Part shown: one piece after another, positions 35,301-50,300 of the stretch
How the letters are laid out: each line of letters starts with the position of its first letter
Numbering within the stretch: the stretch's first letter is position 1
Assembly: GCA_004558185.1 (NCBI GenBank)
Contig: SFDP01000010.1
Location: forward strand, 15,625 to 79,624
Reading direction: 5' to 3'
DNA: 64,000 bases
From: Lachnospiraceae bacterium
Lineage (GTDB): Bacteria; Bacillota; Clostridia; Lachnospirales; Lachnospiraceae
Notes under the pieces: generated by a model
Told to the model about the DNA's origin: nothing
What the model saw: only the letters and a program-made list of their open reading frames with translations
Databases searched by the model: none
Translations under genes and position numbers: made by a program

Positions 35301-38300
35301 GTTTCAAAGCCGGCACTTAATCTGGAAGCTGGCCAACAATGATTTTAAAAAGCGGTATGCGGGCTCCTATCTGGGAGCAGTATGGGCTCTGGTGCAGCCG
35401 GTGGTTACGGTTGTGATGTATTATCTGGTGTTTGATGTGATCATGGACTCCAGCCGACAGATGGCAAATGGCTCTGTGCCCTATGTATTATTTCTTACCG
35501 CAGGCCTGGTACCCTGGTTCTATTTTACGGAGAGCCTGCAAAATGGAACCAACGCTTTGCTGGAATATAACTACCTGGTGAAGAAGGTGGTATTTAAAAT
35601 CAGCATTCTGCCCATTATTAAAATAATTGCAGCCACTTTTATTCATGTATTTTTTGTCTGTATACTGCTGATCATTGCAGCCGTTTATGGTTATTACCCC
35701 GGTATCTATACGATACAGTTGGTTTATTACAGCTTCTGCCTGTTTATTCTGGTACTGGGAATCTGCTACAGTACCTGTGCCATTATGGTATTTTTCAGAG
35801 ATATCGGGCAGATCATCAATATTCTGCTGCAGGTGGGGATGTGGGCTACCCCCATTATGTGGGATGTGAATCAGTTCAGTCCCAAGGTTCAGATGCTGGT
35901 CAAGATCAATCCGCTGGTTTATATTGTCAATGGATACCGGAGTACAATTTTTGACCAGACATGGTTTTTCAATGATTTTTATTCCACCATGTATTTCTGG
36001 ATCATAACCGTAGTGCTGTTTGGAGTGGGCGCCGTGGTATTTAAGCGGTTAAAGGTGCATTTCTCAGACGTACTGTAGGATAAAAGACAGAATTCAGCAA
36101 GCTGCAAAGCAGCGGAGCAGGCGTAAGCTCAGGTGAGCAGCCAAATTGCTTTTGACCCTAACATCATCATATAAAAGGAACAAGACTGCTGAGGCAGACG
36201 GGTAAGAGGAAGCTATGGAAGAAAAGGATATGGCAATCGAGGCCAGACAGATTACCAAGATTTATAAATTATACAATAAACTCTCAGACAGGATGCGGGA
36301 GGCTCTGGGCTTAAGCCGAAAGAAGCTGTATAAGGAGCATTATGCCCTGCGGGGTGTGGACCTGGCCATCCGTCAGGGAGAGGCGGTAGGCATTATCGGG
36401 ACTAATGGCTCGGGAAAATCCACCATATTGAAAATCATTACCGGAGTATTGAATCCTACGGGAGGAGAGGTTACGGTGAGAGGGCGGATATCGGCGCTTT
36501 TAGAGCTGGGAGCAGGCTTTAATATGGAGTATAACGGCATAGAAAATATCTACCTGAATGGTACCATGATGGGCTTTTCCGAAAAGGAGATCGATGAAAA
36601 GCTGCAGGCTATTCTGGAGTTTGCGGATATTGGGGACTATGTCTACCAACCCTGCAAAACCTATTCCAGCGGGATGTTCGTGAGACTTGCCTTTGCAGTA
36701 GCCATTAATATTGAGCCGGAGATCCTGATCGTAGACGAGGCATTGTCTGTAGGAGACGTATTTTTCCAGGCAAAATGCTATCATAAATTCGAGGAATTTA
36801 AGCAGATGGGGAAAACCATTCTTTTTGTCAGCCATGACCTGAGCAGCATTGCCAAATACTGCGACCGGGTGATTCTGCTCAATAAGGGCATTAAGCTGGG
36901 AGAGGGAAGTCCCAAGGAAATGATAGATGCCTACAAGCAGGTGCTGGTGGGGCAGTATCCTCTGCCTGAGGAGGAGATGCAGACCGATGAAAATATGCTT
37001 CCTGAGTCGGAGATCAATGAAAAGGCATTGGAATACGGAACCCGGGCAGGGGAAATTACGGAGTATTATCTGACGGATCAAAAGGGAACGAGAACCGGAG
37101 CCATTATCAAGGGAGAAAAGTTTACCCTGCATATGAAAGTACGGTTCAACAGTGATCTTCCGGCTCCCATTTTTGCCTTTACCATTAAGGATAAGCGGGG
37201 AACGGAAATCACCGGAACCAATACCATGGTGGAAAAGGCCTTTCTCTCCCCGGTGAAGGCAGGAGAAGAAAAGACGATTACCTTTACTCAGCATCTGGAT
37301 TTACAGGGAGGAGAATACCTGCTTTCTCTGGGAGTGACGGGATATGAAGGAGACGTTTTCCAGGTATATCATCGCCTGTACGATGTGCTGAATCTGACGG
37401 TTGTGTCGGAGAAGAACACGGTAGGTTATTATGATTGTAATTCTCAGGTTGTAGTCAAATAGGAGGATCAAATGAAGGAGAGGGAACAGATCGGGAAGGT
37501 TGACTTGGACTATACCCACTATCCTGGAAAGGATTTTTACTGTGACGGAGAGGTGGAACAGGAGCTTTTGGAGATTGCCAAAACCTGTTCTGCCATGGAG
37601 TTTCCCCAAATAATTGAAGAGCGTAAGGAATGGCCTGTGTTGTATCACCTGTCACCCTTAAGAGAGAATATTGTGGACTGGCTGCCTATGGATAAGGGGA
37701 TGAAGGTACTGGAGGTAGGAAGCGGCTGCGGCGCCATTACCGGAAAGCTCGCCGAGAAAGCCGGACAGGTTACCTGTATCGAGCTGTCCAGACAGAGAAG
37801 CCTGATCAATGCCCATCGCCATATGGACTGTGACAATGTGACCATTCATGTGGGAAATTTTCAGGATATTGAGCCTGAGCTGCCCTGTGACTATGATTAT
37901 GTATGCCTGATCGGGGTTTTTGAATACGGACAAAGCTATATTGGGGGAAAAACGCCCTTCCACGATTTTTTCCGTATACTGAACAGGCACGTTAAGCCGG
38001 AGGGAAGGCTGGTTATTGCCATTGAAAATAAATTTGGTATGAAGTATTGGGCTGGCTGCAGAGAGGATCATCTTGGCACCTTTTTTTCCAATCTTGAGGA
38101 TTACCCGGAGGGAGGAGGAGTCAGAACCTTTTCCAGGAGGGCACTGGAAAACCTGTTTAAGGACTGCGGTGAAGAGGAGTACAGCTTTTATTATCCCTAC
38201 CCGGATTATAAATTTATGACCACTCTGTTTTCTGACAGGCGGCTGCCCCAGCCGGGAGAGCTGACCGACAATCTGCGTAATTTTGACCGGGACAGAATGC

Positions 38301-41300
38301 TTCTGTTCGATGAAAAAAACGTTTTTGACGCTGTTTTGCAGGAGGAGATGTTTCCCTTCTATTCCAATTCCTATCTGGCAGTGGTAGGAAAAAGGCCTCA
38401 CATGGATTATTGCCGTTATTCCAATGATCGAAGTCCCCAGACAGCAATCAAGACGGAAATTTTAACCCTGGAGGGTAAAAGGGTGGTTTACAAGTCTGCT
38501 CTTACCCTTTACGGAGCAGACCATATCCGGCGGATACAGGATTCCTATGAAAAACTGAGCAAGCGCTATCAGGGAGGCCCGCTGGCCATCAACCACTGCG
38601 TATTGGAGGAGGGAGAGCTGCCCCGGGTTCGTCTGGAGTATGTGGAGGGAGTTACCCTTTGTGAGCTCTTTGACGAAAAGCTGAAGGAGGGGGATGAGGA
38701 AGGCTTCTTTGCTCTTTTTCAGGAGTATGTGGACAGAATCAGCTATGGAGAAGATGTACCCATAGCCAATTACGACATGATTTTTTCCAATATTCTGGTG
38801 CAGGGAGAGAAATGGACTCTGATTGATTATGAATGGACATTGGACAGACAGGTGGATACAAAGGAGATTGCCTTTCGCAGTCTTTACGTCTATCTTTTGG
38901 AAAATGAGAAGCGCAACAGACTGGATATGACCAGAGCGCTTGAGTATATCGGGATTCCCAATCAGGAAATGGAGGAGTACCGGGAAAGGGAAACGGCTTT
39001 TCAGGATCGGGTTACGGGAAAACGTATGTCCATGAGCCGGTTACGGGAGCAGATCGGACAGCGGGTGTTTGAGCCGCTGAGGTGGATAGAGCAAATCAGC
39101 AGGCAGGAAAACTGGTCCAGAATCCAGATTTATGAGGATCGGGGAGCAGGCTATAGAGAAGAAGACTCCTACTTTGTGCGGGAGGCCAGGCTGGAGGGAC
39201 AGCAGGCTGAATTTACTCTTAAGGTGGCGGGAAATGTATCCCACCTCAGAATCGATCCTGCCATGGAGCCATGTCTTTGCCGTATCCTTCGGTTTACCTT
39301 TAACGGGGAACCGGTGAAGCTGCCGGATAAACGACTTTGTACCGTGAATGGTACATGGGTGGAGGGAAGCCTCGTTTTTTCCACCGCGGACCCCAATATC
39401 AATCTTCATTTGGAACGGTTTAAGACAGCGGCAGAGAATGAGCTGGAGCTTAGGCTGGAGATCGTGCCCGTGCCGGTGGAGCTTTGTGAAAGCCTGGAGA
39501 AAAGTCTGAAAAGGAGAATACGTTTGTGATGGAAAAGGTGAAGGGACTGATTCGGACTATTCTTAAGAATCGATGCCGGAAAGAATATCATAGGCTCTGG
39601 CAGCAGAAAACCACCTCTTATGACAGTTGGATCCAAAAACAGGAGGAGAATGAGGAGAGTGCGTTTTTGGGCCAACAGACCGGAGAGGAAGAAAAAATCG
39701 TTTTTTTCTCCTATGAGGAGCTGAAAAAGGGAGAAAATCTCTGGCAAGGCAGAACGGAGGAAATTATCTGCTTTGTGGAAAATCCCCGGTGGGTTCGTGA
39801 GCATACAGCGCATAAGCTGCTGCACTGCTTCCGGGAAAAGGAGCAGGTTCAGGTGGTCTATGGAGACGAGGACGAGTGGAGTAATGGAGGTCATAGTCGG
39901 ATGAATCCCTGGTTTAAGCCGGACTATTCTCCGGACACACTGCTGTCCTGGTTCTATTTTGGCTCTCTGACAGCCTTTCGGCGGGAGAGTCTGCAAAACG
40001 TTTCACTGGAGGGATATACCACAGCGAGGCAGAGGTGGTATGCACTGAGCCTGCAGGTCTGTTTACCGCTGAAGCCCTGTCAGATCCTTCACCTTAAGGA
40101 AATGCTGGTTACCAGGCCTCAGATCACCTACTGGGGCTTTGAGGAAGAATATCAGTCCTTAAGGGAAAAGCTAAAGAGCCTTCTGCCCACAGTGCCGGTA
40201 CAGGGGGTATCCATCATTATTCCCTCTAAGGATAATGCAAAAGTGCTTGCAAGGTGCATCAAGTCAGTGGTTGAGTTCCATGATGATCTGGATTATGAGA
40301 TTATCGTAGTGGATAACGGAAGCGGTGAAAAGACCGTGGGCCGAATAGAGGAATTAAAGAAGGAATATGGGTTTCGTTATCTGTATCGGCCCATGGAGTT
40401 TAACTTTTCCAGAATGTGTAATCTGGGGGCAGGGGAGAGCAAAAAGGATGTCCTCCTGTTTTTGAATGATGATTGCCAGGCCATTGAGTCCGGCTGGCTG
40501 AAAAAAATGGTGGATAAAGCAGGCTGCCGTCATATAGGGGCAGTAGGTGCAAAGCTCTATTATCCTCATACCACCATGCTGCAGCACTGTGGAGTATACA
40601 GCATCTATCTGGGGCCGGTACACAAGCTGCAGTTTAAAAAGGATGAGCAGATTTATTCAGACAGAAGGAATCGGGATGCCCGTAATGTACTGGCGGTAAC
40701 GGCAGCCTGCCTGATGGTAAGAAAAGAGGTATTTGAAAAGGCGGGAGGCTTTGATGAAGGGCTTAGGGTTGCCTTTAATGATGTGGATTTTTGCTGGCGT
40801 CTGTATGAGCTGGGCTATCAGAACCTTATCCACAACGAGGTGCATCTGTGGCACCACGAATCCTTAAGCCGGGGCAGCGATGACAGCCCCGAAAAGATGC
40901 AGAGGCTGAAATCGGAGCAGGAGGGACTTTATCGCAGGCATAAGGAGCTGTGGAACCGTGATCCCTATTATCATGAGAATTTTGCCAGTCACATCCTGGA
41001 CTTTAATTTTACTGCCGCTTATGAATACGATCATAGTCCGGCGGCAATATTGACGCCAAAGCGGATGAAGGCACTGCCGAAGAAGCTGCGGGAAGATGAC
41101 TGTGTGGCTCCCATGCTGGAATTTGCCAGAGAGGCTCAGGATTGGTTTTTCAATGAGGAGGAAAAGGCAGGGAGAGAAAATCAGCTCTATTTTCAGGGAA
41201 ATGTGATGGTGCTGGGCTCAGATAATGCCTGCTTTGAAGCAGCGATTCTGTTCCTGGGAGAAAAGGAAGTTTATCAGGTGAAGCCAAAGAGACACTATCG

Positions 41301-44300
41301 CCCGGAACTGGCATTGAATGTGCCTGATCAGGTAAATGTGGACTTATGCGGCTTTGCCTGTCTGGTGGAAACCGGCGGTCTGCCAAAGGGAGTTTATGAA
41401 ATTGCCTTTTTGATGAAGGATAAATGCTCCAGGCAGTATTTGATGAAAAAGATTCAGTTGAAATTTTATCTTCCGAAGACGGAAGCAGGGAAAGGAGGGG
41501 ATGATCAATGAGTGAAGCATCGGCGGAGATCGATTTTCAGGAGGCCTACGAGAAGGAGCATCTGAAAAATGCCCGGCTGGCAGAACGGATCGCTTTACTG
41601 GAGGAACAAAATGATTTGCTGGAGTTTAAGCTGAACCGGATCAAAACCAATCCTCTGTGGGTATATACAGGTCCCTTAAGGCGGATCATGCACAGCTTCA
41701 TTCGCCAGGTGAATCGGGTCAAAAACTGCGGCGGACTAAGGGGCATACCGGCAAAGCTGGACTATAAACGGAGGGAGAGCAGGGCCAAAAAGCAGTTTGG
41801 AACCCTCAGCTTTCCTTCCCCCGAAGAGCGTAAGCGTCAGACGGAGGCAGTATTTGAAAGAATGGTAAAAATCAGCATTCTGGTGCCTCTTTACAATACG
41901 CCGGAGGATTTTTTAAGGGAAATGCTTCAGTCGGTACTGGATCAGACCTACTCAAACTGGGAGCTTTGTCTGGCAGACGGCTCCGACGAAGAGCATAAGG
42001 CTGTGGGAACCATCTGCAAAGAGCTGGCGGCAAAAGACGGGCGTATTCATTATCGGAAGCTGGAAAAAAACCTGGGGATTTCCGGGAATACTAATGCCTG
42101 TGTGGAAATGGCTGAAGGAGAATACCTTGCCCTGTTCGATCATGATGATATCTTACATCCCAGCGTACTGTATGAGTATGTGAAGGTGATCAATGAGCAG
42201 CAGGCAGATTATATTTACTGTGACGAAACCACCTTTAAGGATGGGGACATCAATAAAATGCTGACTCTTCATTTTAAGCCGGATTATGCACCGGATAATC
42301 TGAGAGCCAATAATTATATCTGTCATTTCAGTTGCTTTGCCAGAAGTCTTCTGGAGCAGGAAGAGCTGTTTCGGACAAGGTTTGACGGCAGTCAGGATCA
42401 CGATATGATTCTTAGGCTGACGGACCGGGCCCAGAATGTGGTTCATGTGCCCAGGCTTTTGTATTACTGGCGAAGCCATGCAGGCAGTGTGGCCAGCAAT
42501 ATTGAGGCCAAGTCCTATGCCATAGAGTCGGCAAGGGGGGCGGTGGCAGAGCATCTGCGAAACCACGGCTTCCGCCATTTTCGGATAACCAGTACCAGAG
42601 CCTTTGAAACTATATTCAAAATCAGCTATGAGATTATCGGAAATCCCAAGATCAGCATCGTTATTGCCAACAAGGATCATGTGGAGGACTTAAAGAGATG
42701 TGTTACCTCTATCCGGGAGAAATCCACCTACGATAATTACGAGATCATTGTGGTGGAGAACAACAGCACCACAGAGGAAATTTTTGCCTATTACAAGGAA
42801 ATCCAGAGCCAGGATGAGCGAATCAGGGTAATTACCTATAAGGGTCCCTTTAACTACTCAAGGGTCAATAATCTGGGGGTGAAGGAGGCCGTGGGAGAAT
42901 ATATCCTGCTGCTCAATAACGATACCCAGGTGATCACCGTAAACTGGCTGGAGGAGCTGTTAATGTATGCCCAGCGGGAAGATGTGGGAGCAGTGGGGGC
43001 AAAGCTGTATTACGCCAATAAGACCATTCAGCACGCAGGAGTAGTAATCGGGCTGGGGGCTCATCGAACGGCTGGACACACGCATTATGGCCAGTCCAGA
43101 GAGAATCTGGGGTATATGGGGAGACTCTGCTATGCCCAGAACGTCACCGCTGTGACAGGAGCCTGTCTGCTGGTGAAAAAATCACTTTATGAGGAAGCAG
43201 GAGGATTGGATGAAGGCTTTGCTGTCTCCCTCAATGATGTGGACTTTTGCCTGAAGCTGAGAAAACTGGGTTATCTCAACGTATTCACCCCTTTTGCGGA
43301 AGCCTATCACTATGAGTCCATATCCAGAGGTCTGGATAATCAGGGAGAAAAGGCAGCAAGATATGAGGAGGAATCCAGACGGTTCAGAGAAAAGTGGAAA
43401 AAGGAGCTGGAGGCAGGGGATCCCTATTACAATCCCAATTTTTCGCTGGACAGAAGCGACTTTTCCTTAAGGCTGACCGAGGGTTGATTTTGGTAAGAAA
43501 GAGTTTTAAAATGGGGAAGATTATGGTAAAATACCTTAAAGAAGCTGCCCGGTGCAGCAGGAGAAAGGGAGGAAAAACTATGGGATATATGGATACTTAT
43601 CGGTTTTGGCTGACGGACAGCTACTTTGATGAAGCGACCAAAGCGGAACTGAAAAAGATTGAACAGGATGAAAAGGAAATCGAGGATCGTTTTTATAAAG
43701 AGCTGGAATTCGGTACAGGAGGCTTAAGGGGAGTGATTGGTGCAGGTACCAATCGGATGAACCTGTACACGGTGAGGAAGGCTACTCAGGGACTTGCCAA
43801 TTATATTATTATGCAGGGGGGAAGCGCCAAGGGCGTAGCCATTGCCTACGATTCCCGCCATTTTTCACCGGAATTTGCCGATGAGGCTGCATTGTGTCTG
43901 GCAGCCAATGGAATCAAGGCCTATGTATTTGATGCCCTGAGGCCGACTCCGGAGCTGTCCTTTGCTCTGCGCACTCTGGGCTGTATTTCCGGCATCGTCA
44001 TTACCGCCAGCCACAATCCTCCCGAGTACAATGGCTATAAGGTATACTGGGAAGACGGTGCACAGGTAACGGCCCCAAGAGATAAAGAGATCATCCATCA
44101 GGTACAGAGCATTACCGATTATCATACGGTAAAGACCATGGACAGGGAAGAAGCCGTTAAGGCAGGTCTGTATCAGGTGATCGGCAAAGAAATCGATGAT
44201 GCCTACATGGCAGAGCTGAAAAAACAGATCATCCATCCGGAAATCATTCAGGAGGTGGCAGACGACATCAGGATCGTTTATTCTCCCTTCAACGGAACCG

Positions 44301-47300
44301 GGAATATTCCCGCCAGAAGAATCTTGAGTGAGCTGGGCTATAAGAACGTTTATGTGGTAAAAGAGCAGGAGCTTCCGGACCCCAATTTTACGACTTTGGA
44401 TTATCCGAATCCGGAGGACCCCAAGGCCTTTACACTGGCTCTGAAGCTGGCCAGGGAAAAGAATGCGGATATCGTATTGGCAACAGACCCGGATGCGGAT
44501 CGTCTGGGAATCTATGCTCTGGATACCAAATCAGGAGAGTATGTCTCTTTTACAGGAAATATGTCCGGTATGCTGATTGCCGAGTATCTGTTCAGGGAAA
44601 AGAAGGCAACAGGAACCATGCCTCCCAATCCTGCCCTGATCAAGACGATCGTAACCACCAATATGGCAGATGCCATTGCCCAGGATTACGATGCCGGACT
44701 GATTGAGGTATTGACCGGCTTCAAGTACATCGGTGAACAGATCAAGCTGTTCGAGGAGACCGGCTGCAACAGCTATGTGTTCGGCCTGGAGGAAAGCTAT
44801 GGCTGTCTGGCAGGTACCCATGCCAGAGATAAGGATGCCATTGTGGCGGTGATGTGCCTTTGTGAGGTAGCAGCCTGGTGCAAAAAGCAGGGAATTACCC
44901 TGTGGGATCAGATGCTGAGGCTTTACGAAAAATACGGCTATTTTAAAGAGGACTTGTATACCATCACGCTGAAAGGTATTGACGGCTCCAGGCAGATTCA
45001 GGAGATGATGGACAAATTAAGGAGTAACCCGCCCAAGGAGTTTGGAGAGCTGAAGGTAGTTTCCGTGAGAGACTATGAAACCGGTGAGGTTACTGATATG
45101 GCAACCGGGGAGAAGACTTCCACAGGCCTTCCCAAGTCTAACGTATTATACTTTGATCTGACGGAGGATTCCTGGTGCTGTGCAAGACCGTCGGGAACGG
45201 AGCCTAAGATCAAGTTTTACATGGGGGTAAAGGGCAACAGTCTGGAGGATGCAGCCAGAAAGAATGCGGCCTTGACGGAAAGTCTGAAAGCATACTTATA
45301 AGAAAGAGAAGCAAGGAAAAGGGCTGTTGCGTTCACTGCGACAGCCTTCTTTCAGAAATGGAAGGTAAGGATGAGCGGTGTATTCAACAGAAGCAATCTG
45401 AAGAAAACCATTTACTACCTGAAAAGAAACGGAATAAGAGCTGCTCTGGCTGCCATAAGAGAGAGAACCCAGGCAGCCTATATGGCAGATTATCGCTATC
45501 AGGAGCCGGAGGAGGAAGAGCTGAACAGGCAAAGGAGCAGACTGTGGGAGAATCCCGTAGTGTTCAGCATTTTGGTACCCGCCTTTGAAACCCCAAGGGT
45601 TTTTCTGGAACAGCTTGCAGCTTCCCTGCAGGCCCAGACCTACCCCCACTGGGAACTGCTTATCGGGGACGCCAGTGAATCCGACGGAGTGAGACAGACG
45701 GTGGCTTTATGGAAGGATGAAAGAATCCGCTACTTTCCCTTAACGCAGAACGGAGGGATCAGTGAGAACAGCAACCAGTTGCTTCCCAAGGCAGAGGGAG
45801 ATTATGTGGGGCTTCTGGATCATGACGATTTCCTTACCTCTGATGCCCTGTTTCACATGGCTATGGCGATAGAAAGAGGAAGACAGGAGAAAAGGGAATA
45901 TGGGTTTCTCTATTCCGATGAAGATAAATGTGATGAGGCAGGAAAGGCTTTCTATGAGCCTCATCTAAAAACGGACTTTAATCTGGACCTGTTTTTGACG
46001 AATAATTATGTGTGCCATTTTTTGGTGATGAAGCGGGAGCTGATACAGGAGTTAGGCTTTCGTAAAGCCTATGACGGCGCCCAGGACTATGATCTGGGTC
46101 TGAGGGCGGTGGCCCGGTTGATGAAGGAAGGAAAGAAAGCGGAGGAGGCTGTCTGTCATGTTTCGGGAGTGCTTTACCATTGGCGCTGCCATGCTTCCTC
46201 TACGGCAGCTAATCCCGAAAGCAAGGCCTATGCCTATGAGGCAGGGAAACGAGCTTTGGAGGATTTCCTCCGGCAGCAGGGTTGGCAGGCTAAGGTAAGC
46301 CATATGCGTCATGTTGGATTTTACCGGGTAGACTATGAAGGCGGGATATTCGCTCAGAGGCCGGATGTGGCGGCAATGGGAGGGAAAGTGATAAGCAGGG
46401 GAAGGATTATGGCTACTGCTTTTGACCCAAATAATGAGCCCCTCTATGAAGGACTGCCTGCCTCCTACAGCGGCTATATGCAGCGGGCAGTGCTGACTCA
46501 GGATGTGAGCTGCCTGGATATGGATTATTGGAAAATAAATCCAAAATATGAAAAATTAATTGAAACTTTTTCGGAAGAAATTGCATCTAAAGAAGGTGAG
46601 GACAGGCTCGTGCTGCAAAAAAAGCTGTGTGAAAAGCTGATCAGTCTGGGTTATCGCCTGTATTGGGATCCCGAGTGGATACGCAGGAAAGAGGAGAGAT
46701 AACCATGAAAACCACTGTGATTATTCCCAATTATAATGGGATGAGCTATCTGGAGGACTGCATGAAGGCATTGAAAGCGGATACCTCTGCAAAGTTTCGG
46801 ATATGTATCGTGGACAATGGCTCCACAGATGGCTCACTGGAATGGATCAGACAAAACTGCCCGGAGGCAGAGCTGATTGCCATGGGAGAGAACACCGGCT
46901 TTTGCAAAGCGGTAAATGTGGGGATAGAGGCTGCCCAAACACCCTATGTGCTTTTATTGAATAATGATACACAGGTAGTTACAGGTTTTGTAAAAGCCCT
47001 GGAAGAGGCTCTGGAAGAATGGGACAGGGCTTTTTCGGTTTCTGCAAAAATGCTGGACATGAAGCAGCCTCATTTACTGGATGGGGCAGGGGACCTATAT
47101 TGTGCACTGGGCTGGGCCTTTGCAAGAGGAAAGGGAAAGGAGGCAGCCCGATATTTTACCCGGGAGGGAGAAATTTTTTCTGCCTGTGCAGGAGCGGCAA
47201 TTTACCGAAGAGATCTGATTGAAGGGCTGGGATATTTTGACGAGAATCATTTTGCCTATCTGGAAGACTGTGATCTGGGCTATCGGGCACAGCTTCATGG

Positions 47301-50300
47301 CTATCGAAACTATTATTCCCCCCAAGCGGTGGTCTGCCATGCGGGAAGCGGAGCTACAGGCTCCAGGCATAATGAATTCAAGGTAAGGCTTTCCTCCCGA
47401 AACAGTGTGTATCTGATTTATAAGAATATGCCTCTCTGGCAGATCGTATTGAATGGCCCGCTGCTTCTTTCGGGCTTTTTAGTCAAGTATTTCTTTTTTT
47501 TGAAAAAAGGGCTTGGCAAAATTTATTGGAGAGGCTGTCTTTCAGGCATTCGCTTATGCAGAAGGGAAGGAAAAAGCAAAAAGCAGGATTTTTCAAAGAT
47601 CTCTAAAAGGGAGCTGTTCAGAATTCAGATCATGCTGTGGGGGAATATCTGGCGAAGATTTATTTCTTAGGAAGATGCAAAGAATGAGGCCTAAATAAAT
47701 TTCAGTTGTACTTTCTTTCAGAATATTGTAGAATATTTCCTATGTATAGAATTGGGTGACTGATATGATTAAAGACAACCAGAAATATTTCAATCGATTG
47801 CATGTGCTGTTAGATGCCCTGGCGGTAGCCGGTTCCTATCTGCTGGCCTGGTATCTGAAGATGGCCGGTCCCTTTGCTGAAGAAGGTGTGGGAACTCTTC
47901 CCATGAACATCTATTTCAGTGCGCTGTATTTTCTGGTACCCGGATACATTATTCTTTATTATTGGTACAAGCTGTATACACCGAAGCGTTCTCAGACCCT
48001 GGAGCGGGAGATCATTGATATTTTTAAGGCAAACCTTACAGGGGTAGCAGGCTTCATGATTTGCCTGACAGCCTTTAAGATAACCGATTTCTCCAGGGGA
48101 CTGATCGGAATCTTTTTCGTACTGAATATGACCTTTACCCTTACCTTTCGAATCGTACTGCGCAAGGTTTTGCGTTATTTTCGAAAGAAGGGCTACAACC
48201 TGAAATATATTCTGCTGGTGGGGTATTCCCGGGCGGCAGAAGAATATATTAATCGAATCAACGCCAATCCCCAATGGGGCTATGTGGTTCGGGGCATTCT
48301 GGACAATCATGTTCCGACGGGAACCATGTACCGGGGGGTAAAGGTGCTGGGCAGCATAGAGAATCTTGAGGTGATTCTTCCCCTCAGTCAGTTGGACGAA
48401 ATTGCGGTCACACTATCCCTGGCGGACTACGATATTCTGGAAGAGATCGTAAGTCTTTGTGAGAAGTCCGGTGTGCATACCAAATTTATTCCCGATTATA
48501 ACAGCCTGATTCCCAATAAGCCCTACACCGAGGATTTAATAGGACTGCCGGTAATCAATATCCGCTATGTCCCGCTGACGAATACGTTGAATGCTGCGGT
48601 AAAAAGGCTGATGGACATTGTGGGCTCTGCACTGGGATTGGTGATTTTGTCGCCTCTCTTGTTCATCCTGGCTATTCTGGTGAGAATAAGCAGTAAGGGG
48701 CCTGTCATCTTCAAGCAGGAGAGAGTAGGCCTTCATAATAAGCCCTTTCAAATGTACAAATTCCGTTCCATGGAGGTGCAGACAGAGGACAGAGAAAAAG
48801 AGGGCTGGACAGTGAAGAATGACCCCAGGGTGACCAGAATCGGTAAAGTGATGAGAAAAACCAGCATGGACGAGCTGCCGCAGCTATGGAATATACTGAA
48901 GGGGGATATGAGCATTGTAGGCCCAAGACCGGAAAGACCGCAGTTTGTGGAACGGTTCCGGGAAGAAATTCCCCGTTATATGATTAAGCACCAGGTCAGA
49001 CCGGGACTTACGGGTTGGGCACAGGTGAATGGTTATCGAGGCGATACCTCCATTCGTCGCAGGATCGAATGCGATTTGTACTATATTGAAAACTGGAGTA
49101 TGGCTTTTGATATAAAAATTATCTTCATGACCCTGTTTAAGGGGCTGGTAAACGAAAATGCCTACTAGGTGAATCATAAATACCTGATCCATTGACACAG
49201 AAGGATTGCTTTGAATAAAGCGGAGGAATGAGGCGCAGCGGAGACTGTGCCGACTGACGGCAATGCAGCAATCGTACGATCAGAGAAGGTATCAGTTGAT
49301 TTATATTTACTGTTTAGGAAGAAGGCGTGGAAGGAAGAGGAAAAATGGCAACAAAAAATGTAGGAACACAAGCGAAAAAGAGGAAAAAATCCAGTAAGAA
49401 AAAGAGAAGCAGAATCCTGTTGTTTATTCTGGAGATCATACTTCTGGTCATTTTGATCGTAGTTTTATATGCGGTATTAAAGGCCGGAAAGGTGAACAAG
49501 ATTTCGATCAACCCGGAAAACATCGAGGTGAATGAAGCGGTAAAGAATAACGAGACCTTAAAGGGGTATCGGAACATTGCCCTGTTCGGTGTGGATGCGA
49601 GAGATAAGTCTCTGGGCAAAGGAAACCGTTCGGATACCATCATCATTGCTTCCGTGAATCTGGATACAGGTGATGTGAAGCTGGTCAGTGTATATCGAGA
49701 CACTTATCTGAATCTGGGGAATGATACTTATAACAAGTGTAATGCAGCCTATGCGAAGGGAGGACCGGAGCAGGCAATCAATATGCTGAATATGAATCTG
49801 GACTTAAATATTGAGGATTACATCACCGTAGGCTTTACAGGGCTGGAAAAGATCATAGATGCCCTGGGAGGAGTAGAGGTCAATATACTGGAGTCTGAGA
49901 TCAGTCACCTGAATAACTACCAGATCAGTATGGTGGGTAGGAGCAGTGACGGGAAAAATTTTGTGGCTGATGAAGGAAAGGACTATATTCCGGTTACCAG
50001 AACCGGAGTACAGACATTGAACGGACTTCAGGCAACTGCATACTGTCGTGTCCGTCAGGTGGGAAATGACTTTATGCGTGCAGAGCGTCAGAGAGAGGTG
50101 CTGACAGCAATTATGGAAAAGGCTAAACAGGCCAGTCCGGCAACCTTGAACAAGATTCTGGATGAGGTGCTGCCTTATGTTTCCACCTCCCTGGATGTAG
50201 ACGAAATGCTGACGGTGCTTGGAGAGGTTTCCAAGTATAACATCACCGGTAAAGACGGATTTCCTTTTGAGGAGTACCGGACAACGGATACTCTGGGAGG